A DNA stretch of 64,000 nucleotides from Symbiodinium natans (taxonomy: Eukaryota > Sar > Dinophyceae > Suessiales > Symbiodiniaceae), in the NCBI GenBank assembly GCA_905221605.1, contig CAJNDS010002512.1, positions 60,001 to 124,000 on the forward strand, written 5' to 3'. How positions within the stretch are numbered: position 1 is the stretch's first letter; each line of letters starts with the position of its first letter. Shown one piece after another: positions 42,275-54,205 of the stretch. A program made the position numbers and the translations under genes. The notes beneath the pieces were generated by a model. That model was not told the origin of the DNA. It searched no databases and saw only the letters and a program-made list of their open reading frames with translations.

Positions 42275-45200
42275 TACTCGGAAAGCTTTTATGATATGTC
42301 AGAGTGCCACGGGCTGGGTGTAGGACCTTGTGTCCCGCAAAGTGAGCATTGCATTTTTCATGTTGGGGATTCTCGAGCAGTAAACGCTGCAGCGGTCGGT
42401 TATACAGCATGGTTCATTCATGTCAAGTCCGAGGCTGGTTTCTGTCACATGTCTCCGTAGTCCTGGGCCGCCGGTTCCTGCTCTTCCCTACACCCATTCT
42501 TGAGGCCTCACAAGAAGGTGTCCTCGCCGAGGCGACGACAAGCTGTCAAAGGTAATTGGGAGCTCGTGCATTACCAATCGCTGCCGTTCATTGTGAGCAT
42601 GCATGCTTGTGCACACATGTGTGCGCAGTCATGCATTTTCGCAGGGAGATTCCAACGTCGACGGCGGCAGCCAAGCCACCAATGAAGGACCGCAACAGTT
42701 GTTGCTGTGTTGCTGGCTTTACCCGCTTGCATTGCGCAGCGTTTGGTTGTGTACGCTGTCGAAGAGGTCTTGTTCGACATGCCTGTAAGACAGTCAAAAC
42801 ACTAACTTCATGGCTGTAGCGAGCAGAACAAAGCTGTACGTGCGACAGTGCAATGCGCAGTGGCAAAGCGCGCTTGTGTTCCAGGGACCTGTCTTGGCTT
42901 GGGCTCCCGAGGCGGGCAGCATTGGGAAGGTTCATGTGATGTCCCGTGTAAACTGCTGGTGCAACTGTATAGTCAAATAGCATCAGAGTAAGTTGGAAAA
43001 GGCCAACGTGATGGGTGGTCGTGGGAAGGCTCCCCGGTGGCAAGTACGGCAGTGTAGTGCACATTCAAGCAACATCACTCTTATCATGCTCGCCCGACTG
43101 TCCTGGTTATGAGCTGAGAGGCACCAAGGCGTGTTTCACGGCCTTTGGCCGCCTTGGCCGTTAATTACTGTTGCGTGGCATATGCAGCTTGTGCTGTGAA
43201 CGCGACTTGCTTCACACCGAAGATGCGGCTGCTAAAGCCCCTGCTGGATCACGGCAGTCGTGCGGTTGGGTGTGCTGTGTGATGCTGTGTGCATACGAGT
43301 CCAGCCAGCAGACCGGACGGATCAGGATTCGTTTGGGGAGCTGTCGGCTTGCCGAGCGATTGAGCAACAAGGCTGTGCATCGAAGATTCGGCACAGAGTT
43401 GGCAAAGGTTGTTGACAGTTGTGTCAGCGCCTGACGGATGGAAAGTCGGCTACTGGTCGACGATGTTCTGCGATGTTCGGTAATGTTCTGTGAACGGGCT
43501 GGGCTTGTGGGAAGCCCATGCAGCAAGGTAGTTTGCCAGGGCCCCGCTGCGCATGCGCGTGGTTGCGAAGGTGAGAGATCTCAAGTGTGGAATCCCTTAC
43601 TCCCAGAGGCAAAATGAGGCGGCGGGCATCGAAGAGATGCGCAGGCGCTTTTCGCATTCGGGCTCACTACTTCTGTGGGTGGAAGCGATTATTCCTTGGT
43701 CACGGATGCTCCATAGCGCCACACTACAAGATCTCGGGCTCGTGGGCGCGCGCGGTGCTGGCACGGAGCAAGCCTTACAGGCTTCGGCGCACTTCAAGGA
43801 ACGAACTTTTGAGCCGTTTCAAAGTCTGTACTTCTAGCCGATTCTGGCCCAAGGACAACCATGTTGGCAGCTGGGCTTAGCGGCTCACTGGGTTCTAAGA
43901 ACGTTATAAATTGCACATCCCGGGAGCAAAGGTTCTGGCATCTTCGTCTACAGTGTCTTCTCTGGCCGCGGGCTTTTTCCACATGCGCATCTCAAAGGGA
44001 AGCATGAGTGTTACACCAATCACATGAGCTGTTATTCCAAAGTAGGGATAACTTGAGGGACCCCAAAAGGGTGCCAGAACCTAGAATTTAGAGCAACCCT
44101 AACATTTTCGGGTGCAGCATCTACTTGAAGGGTGCCTGGCTTTCCTATGCAGACTGAGCGAGGCGACCACGACGCCCTCGGCTGGTGCTACTTCGGAGGC
44201 CTCATCTCACGCCAGTGCACTCAGTGAATGTGCCTCATGCGCCGTTGGTCTCGAAACTCTGCGTTCATCGCCATGCGGCCGTTGTGAGGAGGTCGGTTGG
44301 CCCAGGCTTGTGACGTTTTGTTCCGAAACGGTTGCCGTGTCAACTTCTCTGTTCTTGCTGCCAAGGCTGCCGACGGTTCATCACTGGTCGCGTGCAAGAG
44401 CTATCACGTTGCTTCAGCTGGAGCCTTTCATGCTTGGCACAGTCGAAGGTTTACACTGCAATAAGGCCTGTTGGGGAGTTGTGATCTCCACTCAGTTCAT
44501 CTCAATTCAGCAGGTCAATGCACTCCCCGTTGGCCAGCAGCTATGGGCTGGCAGGCTCAGAAATTTCAAGCCGAGGGCGATGACGATATTCGCGGAGGTT
44601 TAGGATTGCAAGGCTGTCTAATCCGCAGGTTCCATAATGGGTGTAGTTATCTCGGCGCTTGCTCTTCGGGCATGTTGGTCTGCTCAATACGTCGCCAGAA
44701 AGCCCCAAACCCTTCATCGAGGGAACTTCAAACCTCGCAAAACAAATGGGGGGGGCACGTAGACTTTTTCAGGATATTCAGAGCCACTTTTGGTAGTTTT
44801 GTGTGTGGGGGGAGTCTTGACTTGGAAGAGCCAGGTGTGCTTCACCGACTTTACGGCGCGTGGGCTCTGCAAATTATGCCGACAGCCCCAAGGCCAGCAA
44901 CGCAGGTGATAGGGGTGTGTAAGGGTGTGTAAGGGCAGATTTTCGAGTTGGGTTTATGGGTTATACGTGGGGTTTTTGAGAGCATCATCTTGCGTCTTAA
45001 CGTCGGGGTGAGGTGGGAGTGGGGGTGGGGGTGGGGTGGGGGTGGGTCCGAGGCTTGGGGCCGGATTACGAAAGGCAAAGAGTTTCTCACACTGTAGTTG
45101 CATCAAGCCCAAATGTGGCTGGCGATTTCGAGACAAGCATGAGTCATCTGAGTGTACACAACAGCAAGATCAGTCTGCAAGCAAGAACGCCGCGGGAATT

Positions 45201-47049
45201 GTAGAGATGTTGCTGGGTACCATCTGCAGTGCCTTCAGTTTTGGAGTTTGTGCCGCGCATTCTTCTGACTGGCAGGCCGTCCAAGGCTACCAAGCCGTGC
45301 ATCCGCAAGGTTCGGGCCGCCCAGTAGCCTTCATGACAAGTGGTGTCCCGAAGCGAAGTAGAGCTGAAGATGGGATCCTGCGGGGAGGTCTCCTGGGTCA
45401 GGGCCCCGCGCTGCGCTTCGTTCCACCGCGGGGAAGCCCAGCATCAGCTTGAGACAGTGAAAACGAGCCTGAGCAGTGTTGCTGTTTCGCACGCACAAAG
45501 ATGACGTCACACTCGTTCTCTTTTGTGAGCAAACAATGTGAAGGCCGCAGGCGCCACAGGTGCCGCAGGTGCCGCAGCCCGTCATGGGCCGCCGAGTGCT
45601 GTACACAGGACAGAATTGCTTTGGGCTTGAGTTCTAAAACCCTGAGCCCCAAGACCCCAAGCCCTGCATCCCAAAGCCCGAAACCCATCCTTCATGGGCA
45701 TGAAATCCACGGTGGCAGGAGGTAGGGCCAGGTAGGGCTCTGTTGCTGGTCCGAAACCCTCGCGCGCGAGGTTTACATGTGTTAAGACCCTGGCCCTCAG
45801 AAGACTTCTTGGAGCGCGTTGCTTTCGGGGCAATTGCTGCTGTGCCCCGCGATGTGCACCCTCTGGCAGCTTAGCGGTGTTCCCAGACCTGTCGGTGCAC
45901 CCACTGATGTACGCGACTGCGGCTCCTTGAATACCAGCTGTAGACTTATGGGTTGCTATAGAACCGCAACAACTGCAGTTTTGGCCATCAAAGATATCAA
46001 GGGGTGTATTGTTCATTTACTCGACTGTCGAGTCGAAAGCTGGTGTGGTCAGGAGCAATGGATGGCAGTTCCCCGGTGTGGTGACAGGCGGGAGCAACCG
46101 CAAAGTGCATTTTCTCCCACTCGTGTCTTTACTCCTACCACGACGCGCACACCAGCACCACCGCTGTAACAAACAAAGACTGAAAGGCCGACTCGACCGG
46201 GTCACCAGAAAACGTGGGGACCATCTGTGGACCAAAGATGTCCCAGAAGCCAAGGCCGCATGTGCCACTGCTGCCACTGCCAATGATCCCGTGACATGCT
46301 GTGACCCTGCAGCCAGGCCTGGTGCATCAGTTTGAGGTGCCGCAGGGATCGAAAGCAGTGCGCTGGTGAAATGCAGATGGCACCACCGTCTTGTGGAGCA
46401 CTGCTTTGTACCTTTTAGCCTTACGCAATCTTTATTTGTCTTTGTGGGAATGTCTAACTGTGCAGCTGATCAGAACTTCAAAGCTTCGCACGGGACATCG
46501 TGCCAGGTGGAGTGGATGACTACTGGCGTTGAGAGGCGTGATGCCTTTGCCAGCCACGGTGCTTGACCAAACTTAGGAAAACACCGCTTAGATCGGCCTT
46601 CAGCAAATCAGGACAGTTCGACCTTGCTGAATTCTTGCCAGTGTGAGCTTAAAGCTTATCAGTCACGCACCGGAGCTTCTGTCTGCTCAGAGAGTGCCTA
46701 GAGGCACCAGTTCACTCGAGGTGCTTGGAAGCACATAACTCATGGAACTTGATGGACACCGTGCGGTATGATACCTCGCCTCCTCCAGAGTCTGCAGGCA
46801 TTTGCCAGCAAAACAGTTCCTGTGCGGGGACTTTGGCACGTCCGCATCACGTGGACGGCTAGAGACTCCAACCTGGCAGAGTTTGGAGATTGCAATGTGT
46901 ATTGTGTTCATCTGAGTAGTAGTCACAGTAGTAGTCGTCATCGTAGCAGCAGTAGTAGTCGGAGTAGACGTACACTGCAGCATCTATCCACATAATCCAT
47001 GGAACGTCAGCTGCCAAAAAATGATGCAAGCTGAGCTGGAGCTTTGGAC
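42275..47049. other. Long gene-poor stretch
   Basis: Contains many overlapping frames without family signature; the longest plus frames are 43553-43837, 44112-44603 (163 codons, GTG start) and 45036-45452. 43215-43260 reads LLKPLLDHGS, a weak ankyrin resemblance. A G-rich tract lies at 45005-45050, degenerate telomere-like words at 45635-45690, and a (GTAGTA/GTC)n trinucleotide tract at 46905-46975. Confidence 0.35.
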
Positions 47050-48135
47050 CGGTGTGCCAATGTTAATCTGGGTTCTTGCCAACAAGGGCCTTTTTTCAGC
47101 CATCAGTTGGTCAACTCTCCAGCCATGTTGGATAGGAGCATGGCAGGTTGCAAAGCGATCCTGCAGTTGTGCTGAGATGAACAACCACCTCACTTGTCCG
47201 AAAGCGCATGTCTTGTCTCATTCTGCATTTCCCCCTTGACCCCAGATCTTTGGTCAGTCCGCTGTCTCGGATCCAGGTTACCAGCGCCTTTATACATAGT
47301 GGCTGGTACCACCTGGCCGTGAACATGTACTGTGTTTGGTGCCCCCTGCCTGGTGCTTCCGAGACGGCATGCAAGTTCAGTGAAAAGGCTACTGTGCCTG
47401 GCTTGGTACACACGACGACTCGGTGTCAGGTACTACGGTCACATCGCCGAGCAGTTGCTGGGTCCAGGAGCCTGCAGTTCCGACCGTCGGCATCAGTAGT
47501 AATGCAGATACGGAGGCGTCTATGCAACCGAGCTGCTTTCTTACTTGAAGCAGAGCTGCTCTAAGAATTGCTAGGAGAAGGGTCCAAGAAGCAGCTGCCG
47601 TGTGACTTCTACAAATTGCAGTGTGAGACGACATTGCAATCGGTAGCTTGCTTGCGCGCAGGACGGTTTTTATTTGCGTATCTTGCCAGCGTCCCTGCCT
47701 GAGCTGCTGCCAGACTCTAGACCAGACGAACCGAGGCCGGAAATAAGTGGTGCTGTCGCCACCACCGATTGCGATATTGAGAACGGCAAAAGATGTGGTA
47801 ATAGTAATATGATGTAATGTGATAAGATGTGGTGGTATGATAGTATGTGGTAAGATGGGGTAGGAGAAAGCTGGCCAAGTGGGCCATGGCTCTCCCATGG
47901 CCGGCGTAGGAGCGCGCAGCAACTGGGGCTCAGGCTGTGGGTGGCTCACTGGCCTCTCTTGCCTGGAAGCAGAGGCAGAGAGGCTCTCTGTGCTTGTGTC
48001 TCACGAGCATCCCGCCCTCACACCAAGACCGTGTAAAGGCCATTTAACTTAGTGGCCACTTTGGGCAGGTTCCATCCCTTCCGCGGGCGGCTCTGCAGCT
48101 GCACTTGGCCTGGTCGCAGTCGGTGTCTGAGTTGG
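47050..48135 (+). CDS. Rhomboid protease exons, partial
   Basis: The clearest exon, 47277-47338, follows the acceptor GGATCCAG, reads VTSAFIHSGWYHLAVNMYCV and ends at a GT donor. This is the rhomboid signature TSxFxHxGxxHLxxNM, with the Asn and His that face the oxyanion hole. Upstream at 47051-47086 the frame GVPMLIWVLANK fits the first transmembrane helix. Downstream at 48069-48129, after GGGCAG, IPSAGGSAAALGLVAVGV resembles the catalytic-serine helix (GxSGAxxGLxG), though with GGSAA in place of GASGA. Rhomboids cleave substrates within membranes. Exons between these were not found, so the gene is either incompletely resolved or degraded. Confidence 0.4.
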
Positions 48136-48793
48136 ATTTGCCGGTTGAGTAGGGCCCAGGGCCACGTAAAGCTTAGTTGAGGATCCATAGTGGATCTATG
48201 GTCGACTCGCAGACACGTCTACCACTGCCAGGCTGTGACCGGCATTTCGACAGGATCTTGGCTCACAGGAATCCTCTTTCCACAGCAACAGCATACAACA
48301 ACACCTCATGTAAACCTCGGCCCATGCCCCCTTGCTACCTTTCATGCCAGTGCATGCACCGTGTCATCCAGTCGCAGCAGATTGTAGCTCATCAACCTGG
48401 AGCTGGGTACCATGAGCGACGATCTGGAGGAAACCGCAGAGCCGTGGTGTCTTTGCTCGGGTCCTCCTGGTCCCAACCGACCCTTGCGACCCCTCGACCC
48501 GCAGAGATGCGCAGAGACCCGAAGGACTCACAAAGCGACAGTTCAGAAGTTGACTGCAAGGCCATGGCAGAGCCAAGTTGAGATTCCCAGATGCTTGGCA
48601 CTTTGCACTCGGCTTGCAGGTTTGGTCCCTGCGTCGACGCATTGCCTGCCGCGGCCGCAGCAAGCCGATGCCGCCAATGGAGGCGCGCCCGATCTGACGG
48701 AACTCGTGCAGCAAGGCGATACTGTCTTGGGAGGTACAGGGATAATCTTGAGACTGCCGGGGTGCCTGTTCCGTGATTCCTTCTCTCGAAGAA
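48136..48793 (+). other. Coding-like stretch without family match
   Basis: The plus frame at 48412-48780 contains APDLTELVQQGDTVLGGTG and a possible acceptor GCTTGCAG at 48613-48620. It runs into the 9-base satellite, which keeps it artificially open. No domain is recognised. Confidence 0.25.
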
Positions 48794-48970
48794 GGAGCAG
48801 TGGCAGTAGGAGCAGTAGGAGCAGTAGGAGCAGTAGGAGCAGTAGGAGGGAGCAGTAGGAGCAGTAGGAGCAGTAGGAGGGAGCAGTAGGAGCAGTAGGA
48901 GCAGTAGGAGCAGTAGGAGCAGTAGGAGCAGTAGGAGCAGGAGGTAGTAGCAATAGCAGCAGCAGTAGCA
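48794..48970. repeat. (GGAGCAGTA)n minisatellite
   Basis: About 19 nonamers, interrupted twice by GGAGG. Because the unit is divisible by three and stop-free in most frames, it creates long spurious open frames on the minus strand (poly-Leu, and Tyr-Cys-Ser or Pro-Thr-Ala repeats). Confidence 0.95.
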
Positions 48971-49523
48971 GTAATAGTGGTCGTCGTCGTAACTGGCGGG
49001 AAAAAATGGCTGGAATCTCGTGAACTGTTGCCATGCCAGGCCTGGCAGCGACCTCCCGGTGCTGTGGCCTTCGGCCACAAGTTCGAGGCGGCAGTTGCAG
49101 AATCGAGCAGAGACCAGCTCATGTCCTTTTTGTTTTGGCGGGGGTTGGCTGTTTGTTCGAGAGCCTCAAAGCAGGAGGGCCATCCCACAAAGGCCCTCAT
49201 GTTAACCTCCATGTGCTGACATGTTCGGGCATTGTGACAGACTGCCCTGGCAGCTGCTGCCCGCCGACTCGCGAGACATGGAGGCGACTTTGGGCAAAAT
49301 CGAAGAGTGCAGCTGAGTAGTGTCACCCTGAACCTGATCCGACCAGGGGCCTCACCGAAGAGCTACTGGATTCCGGCTGCAGCACAGCCTGCATCGGTGC
49401 TGCAGCGGTTTGCTCTGCAAGTGCGCCTTGGCACACATGCTTGAGGTTGGATTTTGGATGATTGAAAGCATGAACTCCGAGTCATTCTGAAGGTGTGCCT
49501 GGGGTGTGCGCTGTGCGTCAGCT
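48971..49523. other. Gene-poor stretch
   Basis: Nothing recognised; mutually overlapping frames on both strands. Confidence 0.4.
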
Positions 49524-49589
49524 CCCCCCCCCCCCCCCCCCCCCCCCCACAAAAAAAACCAAGCCCTAACGCCCCCCCCCCCCCCCCCC
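49524..49589. repeat. Paired poly-C tracts
   Basis: Runs of 25 C and 18 C separated by ACAAAAAAAACCAAGCCCTAACG. On the minus strand these are long G runs able to form quadruplexes. The exact length may be unreliable because homopolymers are error-prone in sequencing. Confidence 0.85.
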
Positions 49590-50371
49590 ATTCTGCAGGT
49601 TCCGATTCCACACGGGGCGCTTGGGCTTCACAACCAAAGCCATAAAACGTCTCGGAGGCGAGTCTGCATTCCAGTCGACTTCCAATTAAGCCCGGAGCCG
49701 CAAAGAAGTTGCTTACAATTACAAGCCAGGTGCCACGGAGTGCTCGAAAGTCTCCAAAGTAAAGCCTCATCCTACAAACGTTTCTCATCACTCTCGGGTT
49801 GCAGGCGGCGCTGGTGCAGAGCAGCCTGGCATGATCTGGCATAGCACAGCGCAAGTGCGCAAGAATTATCATTTGCTACTACTCGCGGGTGCCGCTAGTG
49901 ACGTGGTCACACCACGATGCTGATCACAGGTTCTGGGTGCAGCGGCGAGGTGCGGAGGTGAAGAAGGCGCAGCTAAGAGATGCAGAAGGTTCCTAAACAT
50001 TTCTCCGCACCCCCAATGTGGGGTTGTTGCTCAACCATGCTCCTCGCCTCTTCGCCTCCAAAGAAGCCCGCGTCCTGCCGCAGAGAGCGGCGAGTCCCGA
50101 GAAATGCCCGCAGAGAATGAGGAGTATGCCAGGTGAGCCCCCAACAAAGCCCGCAGAAGCATTCCAGAGAATCTGCAGAGAAACCCACCTGGACTGCCCC
50201 GAGGGAAGCCTGCGGAGAGAATCCATCAGAGACCATCAGAGACCCCAGTGTCTGCGGTTTGAAGATGTTTGAAGTCTTCCAGAGCCATCGCCCGTGAGGT
50301 CCCTCGGAAGCCCTAGTTGGAGTTTCGTTGTGCATCCTGGGTCGGTGATTGTGTGCTAGGCACGCCGCGGC
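49590..50371. other. Gene-poor stretch
   Basis: No family match. Two minus frames overlap 49973-50428. A short GAGACCATCAGAGACC direct repeat lies at 50225-50245. Confidence 0.35.
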
Positions 50372-50960
50372 ATGAACTGGCATTTCGACAAGGCATCTTT
50401 GCAGATTCCAGAAGTTGCACAGAGTCATTGGGACATTAGCGAAGCTGCTTCGGATGCAGACTGTTGGCGGAGCTGGAGGATGAAGAGCTGCTGGACGACT
50501 ACGGTCTTTGTGTCCATCCCCTGGTTGCCACAGCCACCTATCTCACAGACCAAGGCCCTTTGGGGAACTGGGGAACTTCACTTCTCTGGTGCAGGCAGCC
50601 CTTTGCCCAAGATCTTGCCTGCGTCTTCGCGAGGCGCTCCGCTGGTGATCCTCTCCGCACCTACGCTGCGCCGCAAGCGGGATGGCGCGCCAGAGGCAGA
50701 AGCGCCACCCCACAGGCCGGGAAAGGAAGTGAGAGTGTCGCACCAAGCATGGTGCAAGCACAGAAAGAGATGTCATGTGCTGCCGAAGCCTAGAAATTGA
50801 ACTCTTGCTTTCGTGGCGAGTCCCGGGAGTGCTGCGGCCTTCGTTGCGTTTCCTGCCCGAGGGCTTCACGTTGCTTTCGGTTCTCGGCAGCACGGGGAGA
50901 GTGGATGCATCGGAGGCAGAGAGTGAAAACGTCTGCCTACCTCTGGCTCTGAGGTGGTGA
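50372..50960 (+). CDS. Coding-like exons, unknown protein
   Basis: After the acceptor TGGTGCAG at 50591-50598 the frame reads PKILPASSRGAPLVILSAP and TLRRKRDGAPEAEAPPHRP, proline-rich and basic. A second segment at 50775-50960 reads VPGVLRPSLRFLPEGFTLLS and GSTGRVDASEAESENV before GAGGTGGTG, which looks like a donor. Composition and splice edges favour real coding sequence, but no family is recognised. An alternative frame at 50464-50793 (AELEDEELLDDYGL) competes at the 5' side. Confidence 0.35.
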
Positions 50961-51617
50961 TTTGCTTCATGGCGTTCCAGCAGAGCTGGAACATGGGGGG
51001 GGTGAACGGTTGGCTCTCTTGGTGAATGTTGCGGGCTCAGCTAAGGCTGCTAAGGGTATGGGTGCGTAAGATTGCGTAAGTGACCACCTTAGCTGGCACA
51101 AGGTCTGGCTGCACCATCGGCCCTCCGGCCTCCAGACCTGTGGGAAATGCGGTGGCGCTCCGGCCAAAGGCACCGAACAGTCGTATACGACAAGGAAAGG
51201 GGCAAAACAAGGATAACAAGGGAACATGTCAAGACAGATGCTGCATCAGCACGAAGTCATGGCACATCTGCCCAGCCAGCCTTGAGCCAATTGTGACGCT
51301 GTCAGGGCCGACGAAGCCTGGCTCAGCTTTGCGTGCTCCGGCTGAAGTAATGCGGTGGCGCTACATCATCTCCTGACATCTAGGGCACGGTGCCTCTCCA
51401 CGTGTGAGTGTGTGTTTGTGTGCAGCATGTGCTTGAGGAGTGCGTCGCCGGCGCTGCCAACAAGGTGGCATTGCGATAGCGCCAGGACTGGCCAAATGGC
51501 TCTCTGGCCAAAACAGAAAAAGGCTTCAGTTAAGGGAGTCAGAATCTTCAGTTGTTGGCAGCATCTGGCTGATGTGAGATGATGGGTCATGCAGATGGCT
51601 GTTGCAGAAGTGTTTTC
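50961..51617. other. Gene-poor stretch
   Basis: Nothing recognised beyond opposing frames of 60-98 codons. Confidence 0.4.
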
Positions 51618-52425
51618 TCATGTCCTCCATAGGCGAGTCAATGGCGTGCAGAGCCTTTGATGCAAATCAGTACGGAGAGTAAAGTGCAAGGCGCTGCCAT
51701 TGTGAGTCTTCAGTACATTCCAGAAAGCAAGAGATCGAAACTGATTCTTGAAGAGCTGGCTTTGTGAGTAGTGGCGCCGGTTCTTTCTTAACCATTCGCC
51801 CAATGTCCGCTGCATCTTCGACCAGGATTCCAGGTGACTTGCATCAGGGCGTGTGGCGGATTCAGCAGAAGCGGCTTAAAGTTGTGACGTGCAAGAGGAA
51901 GAGCGGCGAGTGACAAGATGTTCGCCACTCTGTTGAAAACAAGCGAAACTGCTTGCTTGCTTAGTTAATAGCCTGACCTCGCCTAGCGGAAGCAAAAGAC
52001 GAGTTGATGCCTTTGGTGAACTTGGCAACGCCTTGCAACGCCTTGCAGCGGCATTGACATGACACAAATCGCACAGACAGATACAGTCTTGGAACTTAGG
52101 TGGTGCTTGTCTTTCGGATGAGGTGCGGCGCAAAGCGTGTCGAAGCTATGCTTCCAAGAAGCACGACCGTGTGTGCTTTGTGCCTCTCTGGCTTTCTGTG
52201 TACTGCGGCGCGCCGAAGATTAAGTTCATCCGCCTTCGCAATCACTGCAATGTGATGGAGCAAGTACAGAGCCCCGAGTATTTCATGTAGCAGATCGGTC
52301 CCTAGGGCAAACGGCTGTTTTTTTGGGAGGAGGGCCTGGAGTTTGTGTGCAATTTGATGCTTGTGAAGAGCTTTCATGCTGGATCGGATGGGACTCTTTG
52401 CATGCTCGCCACTGCTCGTCCCCAT
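51618..52425 (-). pseudogene. Broken coding-like frames, minus strand
   Basis: Consecutive minus-strand frames read coding-like but are offset: 52425-52096 (HKLQALLPKKQPFALGTDLL), then a segment near 51890-51790 (HNFKPLLLNPPHALMQVTW), then 51815-51618 (RRHYSQSQLFKNQFRSLAFW). The last two overlap in different frames, as expected from a frameshift in an old gene or transposon. A competing plus frame (KKHDRVCFVPLWLSVYCGAP) overlaps the first, so strand assignment is uncertain. The family is not recognised. Confidence 0.25.
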
Positions 52426-52985
52426 GTATTGATGTCGGTCGTTTCATGCTGTCTTTAGAGATATTTTCCTTTCAAGGCCGTCAGTGTTGAAACAGCCAGG
52501 AGGTGCTAGAGAAAGGGTTAGACCAGTTGGTCGAAAGTTAGCTGCAGCATAGTTGGTCACACACGTTAGTATGAGAGTAAGCCTGGGTGGCACTGGAGAA
52601 AGCAAGGCAAAAGAAACGTCAGAAGCTTCTGAAAGACACCTGACGTACGGTAAGGTAGGCACGGTACGACGAAGAACCGTATGTACAATCTACACTGATC
52701 AGGTGGCAAAACAGCAAGTATTCCTCGTCGCATTTACTATCGGAAGATAGTTGGAGCAAGGTCGAGGTAGTGAAAGGGTACTCACCATGTCTGACAAAAG
52801 TCACAAGGTCACGGCAATAAGCTCCTGATCTAACGAGTGGCCAAACTAGACGTAACAGTAATGTAATTCATGATTTTTGAGACATCTTGTAATTTTAACG
52901 CTACGCGACCCGCCTCGGCCCGGCCCAGCGCATCCGCGTGAGCATGGTGATTCCACAGCGCCCAAGTCGCTGGACCCCAAGCAAT
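52426..52985. other. Gene-poor stretch
   Basis: Nothing recognised. Confidence 0.4.
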
Positions 52986-53135
52986 AGGGGTTGGGTTTAG
53001 GGTTCAGGGTTCCGGGTTTATGGTTTAAGGTTTGGGGTTTAGGGTTGAGGGTTAGTTTAGGATTGAGGGCTTAGGGCTCAAGGTTCACGCTTTGGGGTTT
53101 AGGGTTTTTTTTTGGGTTTAGGTTTAGGGTTTCGG
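52986..53135. repeat. Degenerate telomere-like array (TTTAGGG)n
   Basis: Some 20 diverged units (GGTTCAGGG, TTCCGGG, TTTGGGG, TTGAGGG), unlike the near-perfect arrays elsewhere, so presumably older. Confidence 0.75.
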
Positions 53136-53225
53136 TTCAAGCTTAGACTCTTCGGCTCGCCCCCGGCCGTGCTCACACCAGTTGAGCCTCGAAAAACCCG
53201 CTCACCAATGTTCTGTACTAGCAGG

Positions 53226-53443
53226 CGGGTAGGGGGGGGGGGTGGCGGGGGTGGGGGGGTGGGGGGGGGGTGTGGGGGGGGGGGGGGTGGGGGGGGGGGG
53301 GGGGGGGGGGGGGGGGTGGGGGGGGGTGGGGGGGTGGGGTGGGGGGGGTGGGGGGGGGGGTGGGGTGGGGGGGGTGGGGGTGGGGGGGGTGGGGGGGTGG
53401 GGGGGGGTTGGGGGGGGGGGGGGGGGTGGGGGTGGGGTGGGGC
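53226..53443. repeat. 218-bp G-only tract broken by T
   Basis: Almost pure G with single T about every 5-12 bases and one C. It has strong quadruplex potential on the plus strand. All plus frames are open (Gly/Val/Trp) and should not be annotated as protein. Length may be affected by assembly. Confidence 0.95.
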
Positions 53444-54116
53444 TGCGAACCGTCCGCTTGCTCTGACAACCTATACACCTCCGGCCCGAGGCCTCGGCGG
53501 ATTTTAAATTTACATGTTATACTATTGCACTTGTATTTCGCTGCTTTCAAGCTGATTCTCTATCTCATCATCTTCTGGGTGCCCAGAAGGCATCATTTGC
53601 AAACACCTGTAGGGTCTTTATCCTGTTTTTGATTTCATGTTCTTTGCTTTGATCCCCTTAGTTTAAGTTTCAGAGTGAACGCGCATATCTTTATTTTTCA
53701 GGGTGTTTGAATGAAATTCCAGATAACAATCACTTGTTCCTAAAGCCGAAAAAGCAGCCTTATTTTTGTAGTCGTTTATATTAAGTCCAAAGTTGTGGCG
53801 CAGTTCAGACCTATGAAAGTTCGTCTCGGAATCTGTTCCTGACACTGCCCGACCACATGGGCCAAAGCAGAATAGATAGAGGCAACAATGTAAACTTGGC
53901 ACTGCTTGCCTACAGGCCTAGGGGCTGCATGGAGAGTGTCGACTGATCACAATGTGGGGCACAGAATGGTCTTCCTCAAGCCACATCAAGTTCCCAGAAC
54001 TTGCAGTAAGCAGTCCTCCAAAGTGGGGGTTGAATTGACAGGCGCGGTGCCTCCTGCATTGATCTCTGGCGTTTTGGCTGCAAGGTGGACAACGTTCCCC
54101 CCTTTTTGCACAGGCT
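53444..54116. other. Gene-poor, A/T-richer stretch
   Basis: The segment 53500-53800 is noticeably A/T-rich compared with its surroundings. No coding exon is recognised. Confidence 0.4.
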
Positions 54117-54205
54117 TCCCAATATGGGTGTTTCCCAACAAAGGGGCCCAAATAGACTAGAATCCCCTTATAGGGGATCCCAAACCCCTATTTTCGGAAC
54201 CCCCG
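54117..54205. mobile_element. Family A-like repeat, copy 5 (diverged)
   Basis: GGGCCCAAATAGACTAGAATCCCC and CCTATTTTCGGAACCCCC correspond to the AAATAGTAGGATCCCC block and the right edge of copies 1-4. It is more diverged, with an added CCCCTTATAGGGG palindrome. Confidence 0.45.

Noticed and set aside
45036-45452. 138-codon plus frame
   Set aside because: Begins in a G-rich tract, has no family match, and is probably chance or an exon-intron read-through.
48364-49326. Long minus-strand frames (up to 320 codons) with poly-Leu or Tyr-Cys-Ser and Pro-Thr-Ala repeats
   Set aside because: They are kept open by the nonamer satellite GGAGCAGTA; all three minus frames stay open there and the flanks show no domain.
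49363-49872. Minus frame of 169 codons containing a poly-Gly segment
   Set aside because: Held open by the paired C tracts; composition on either side is not consistent with one protein.
53112-53632. Gly/Val/Trp-rich plus frames and a Pro-rich minus frame
   Set aside because: Direct translation of the G tract; no codon structure.
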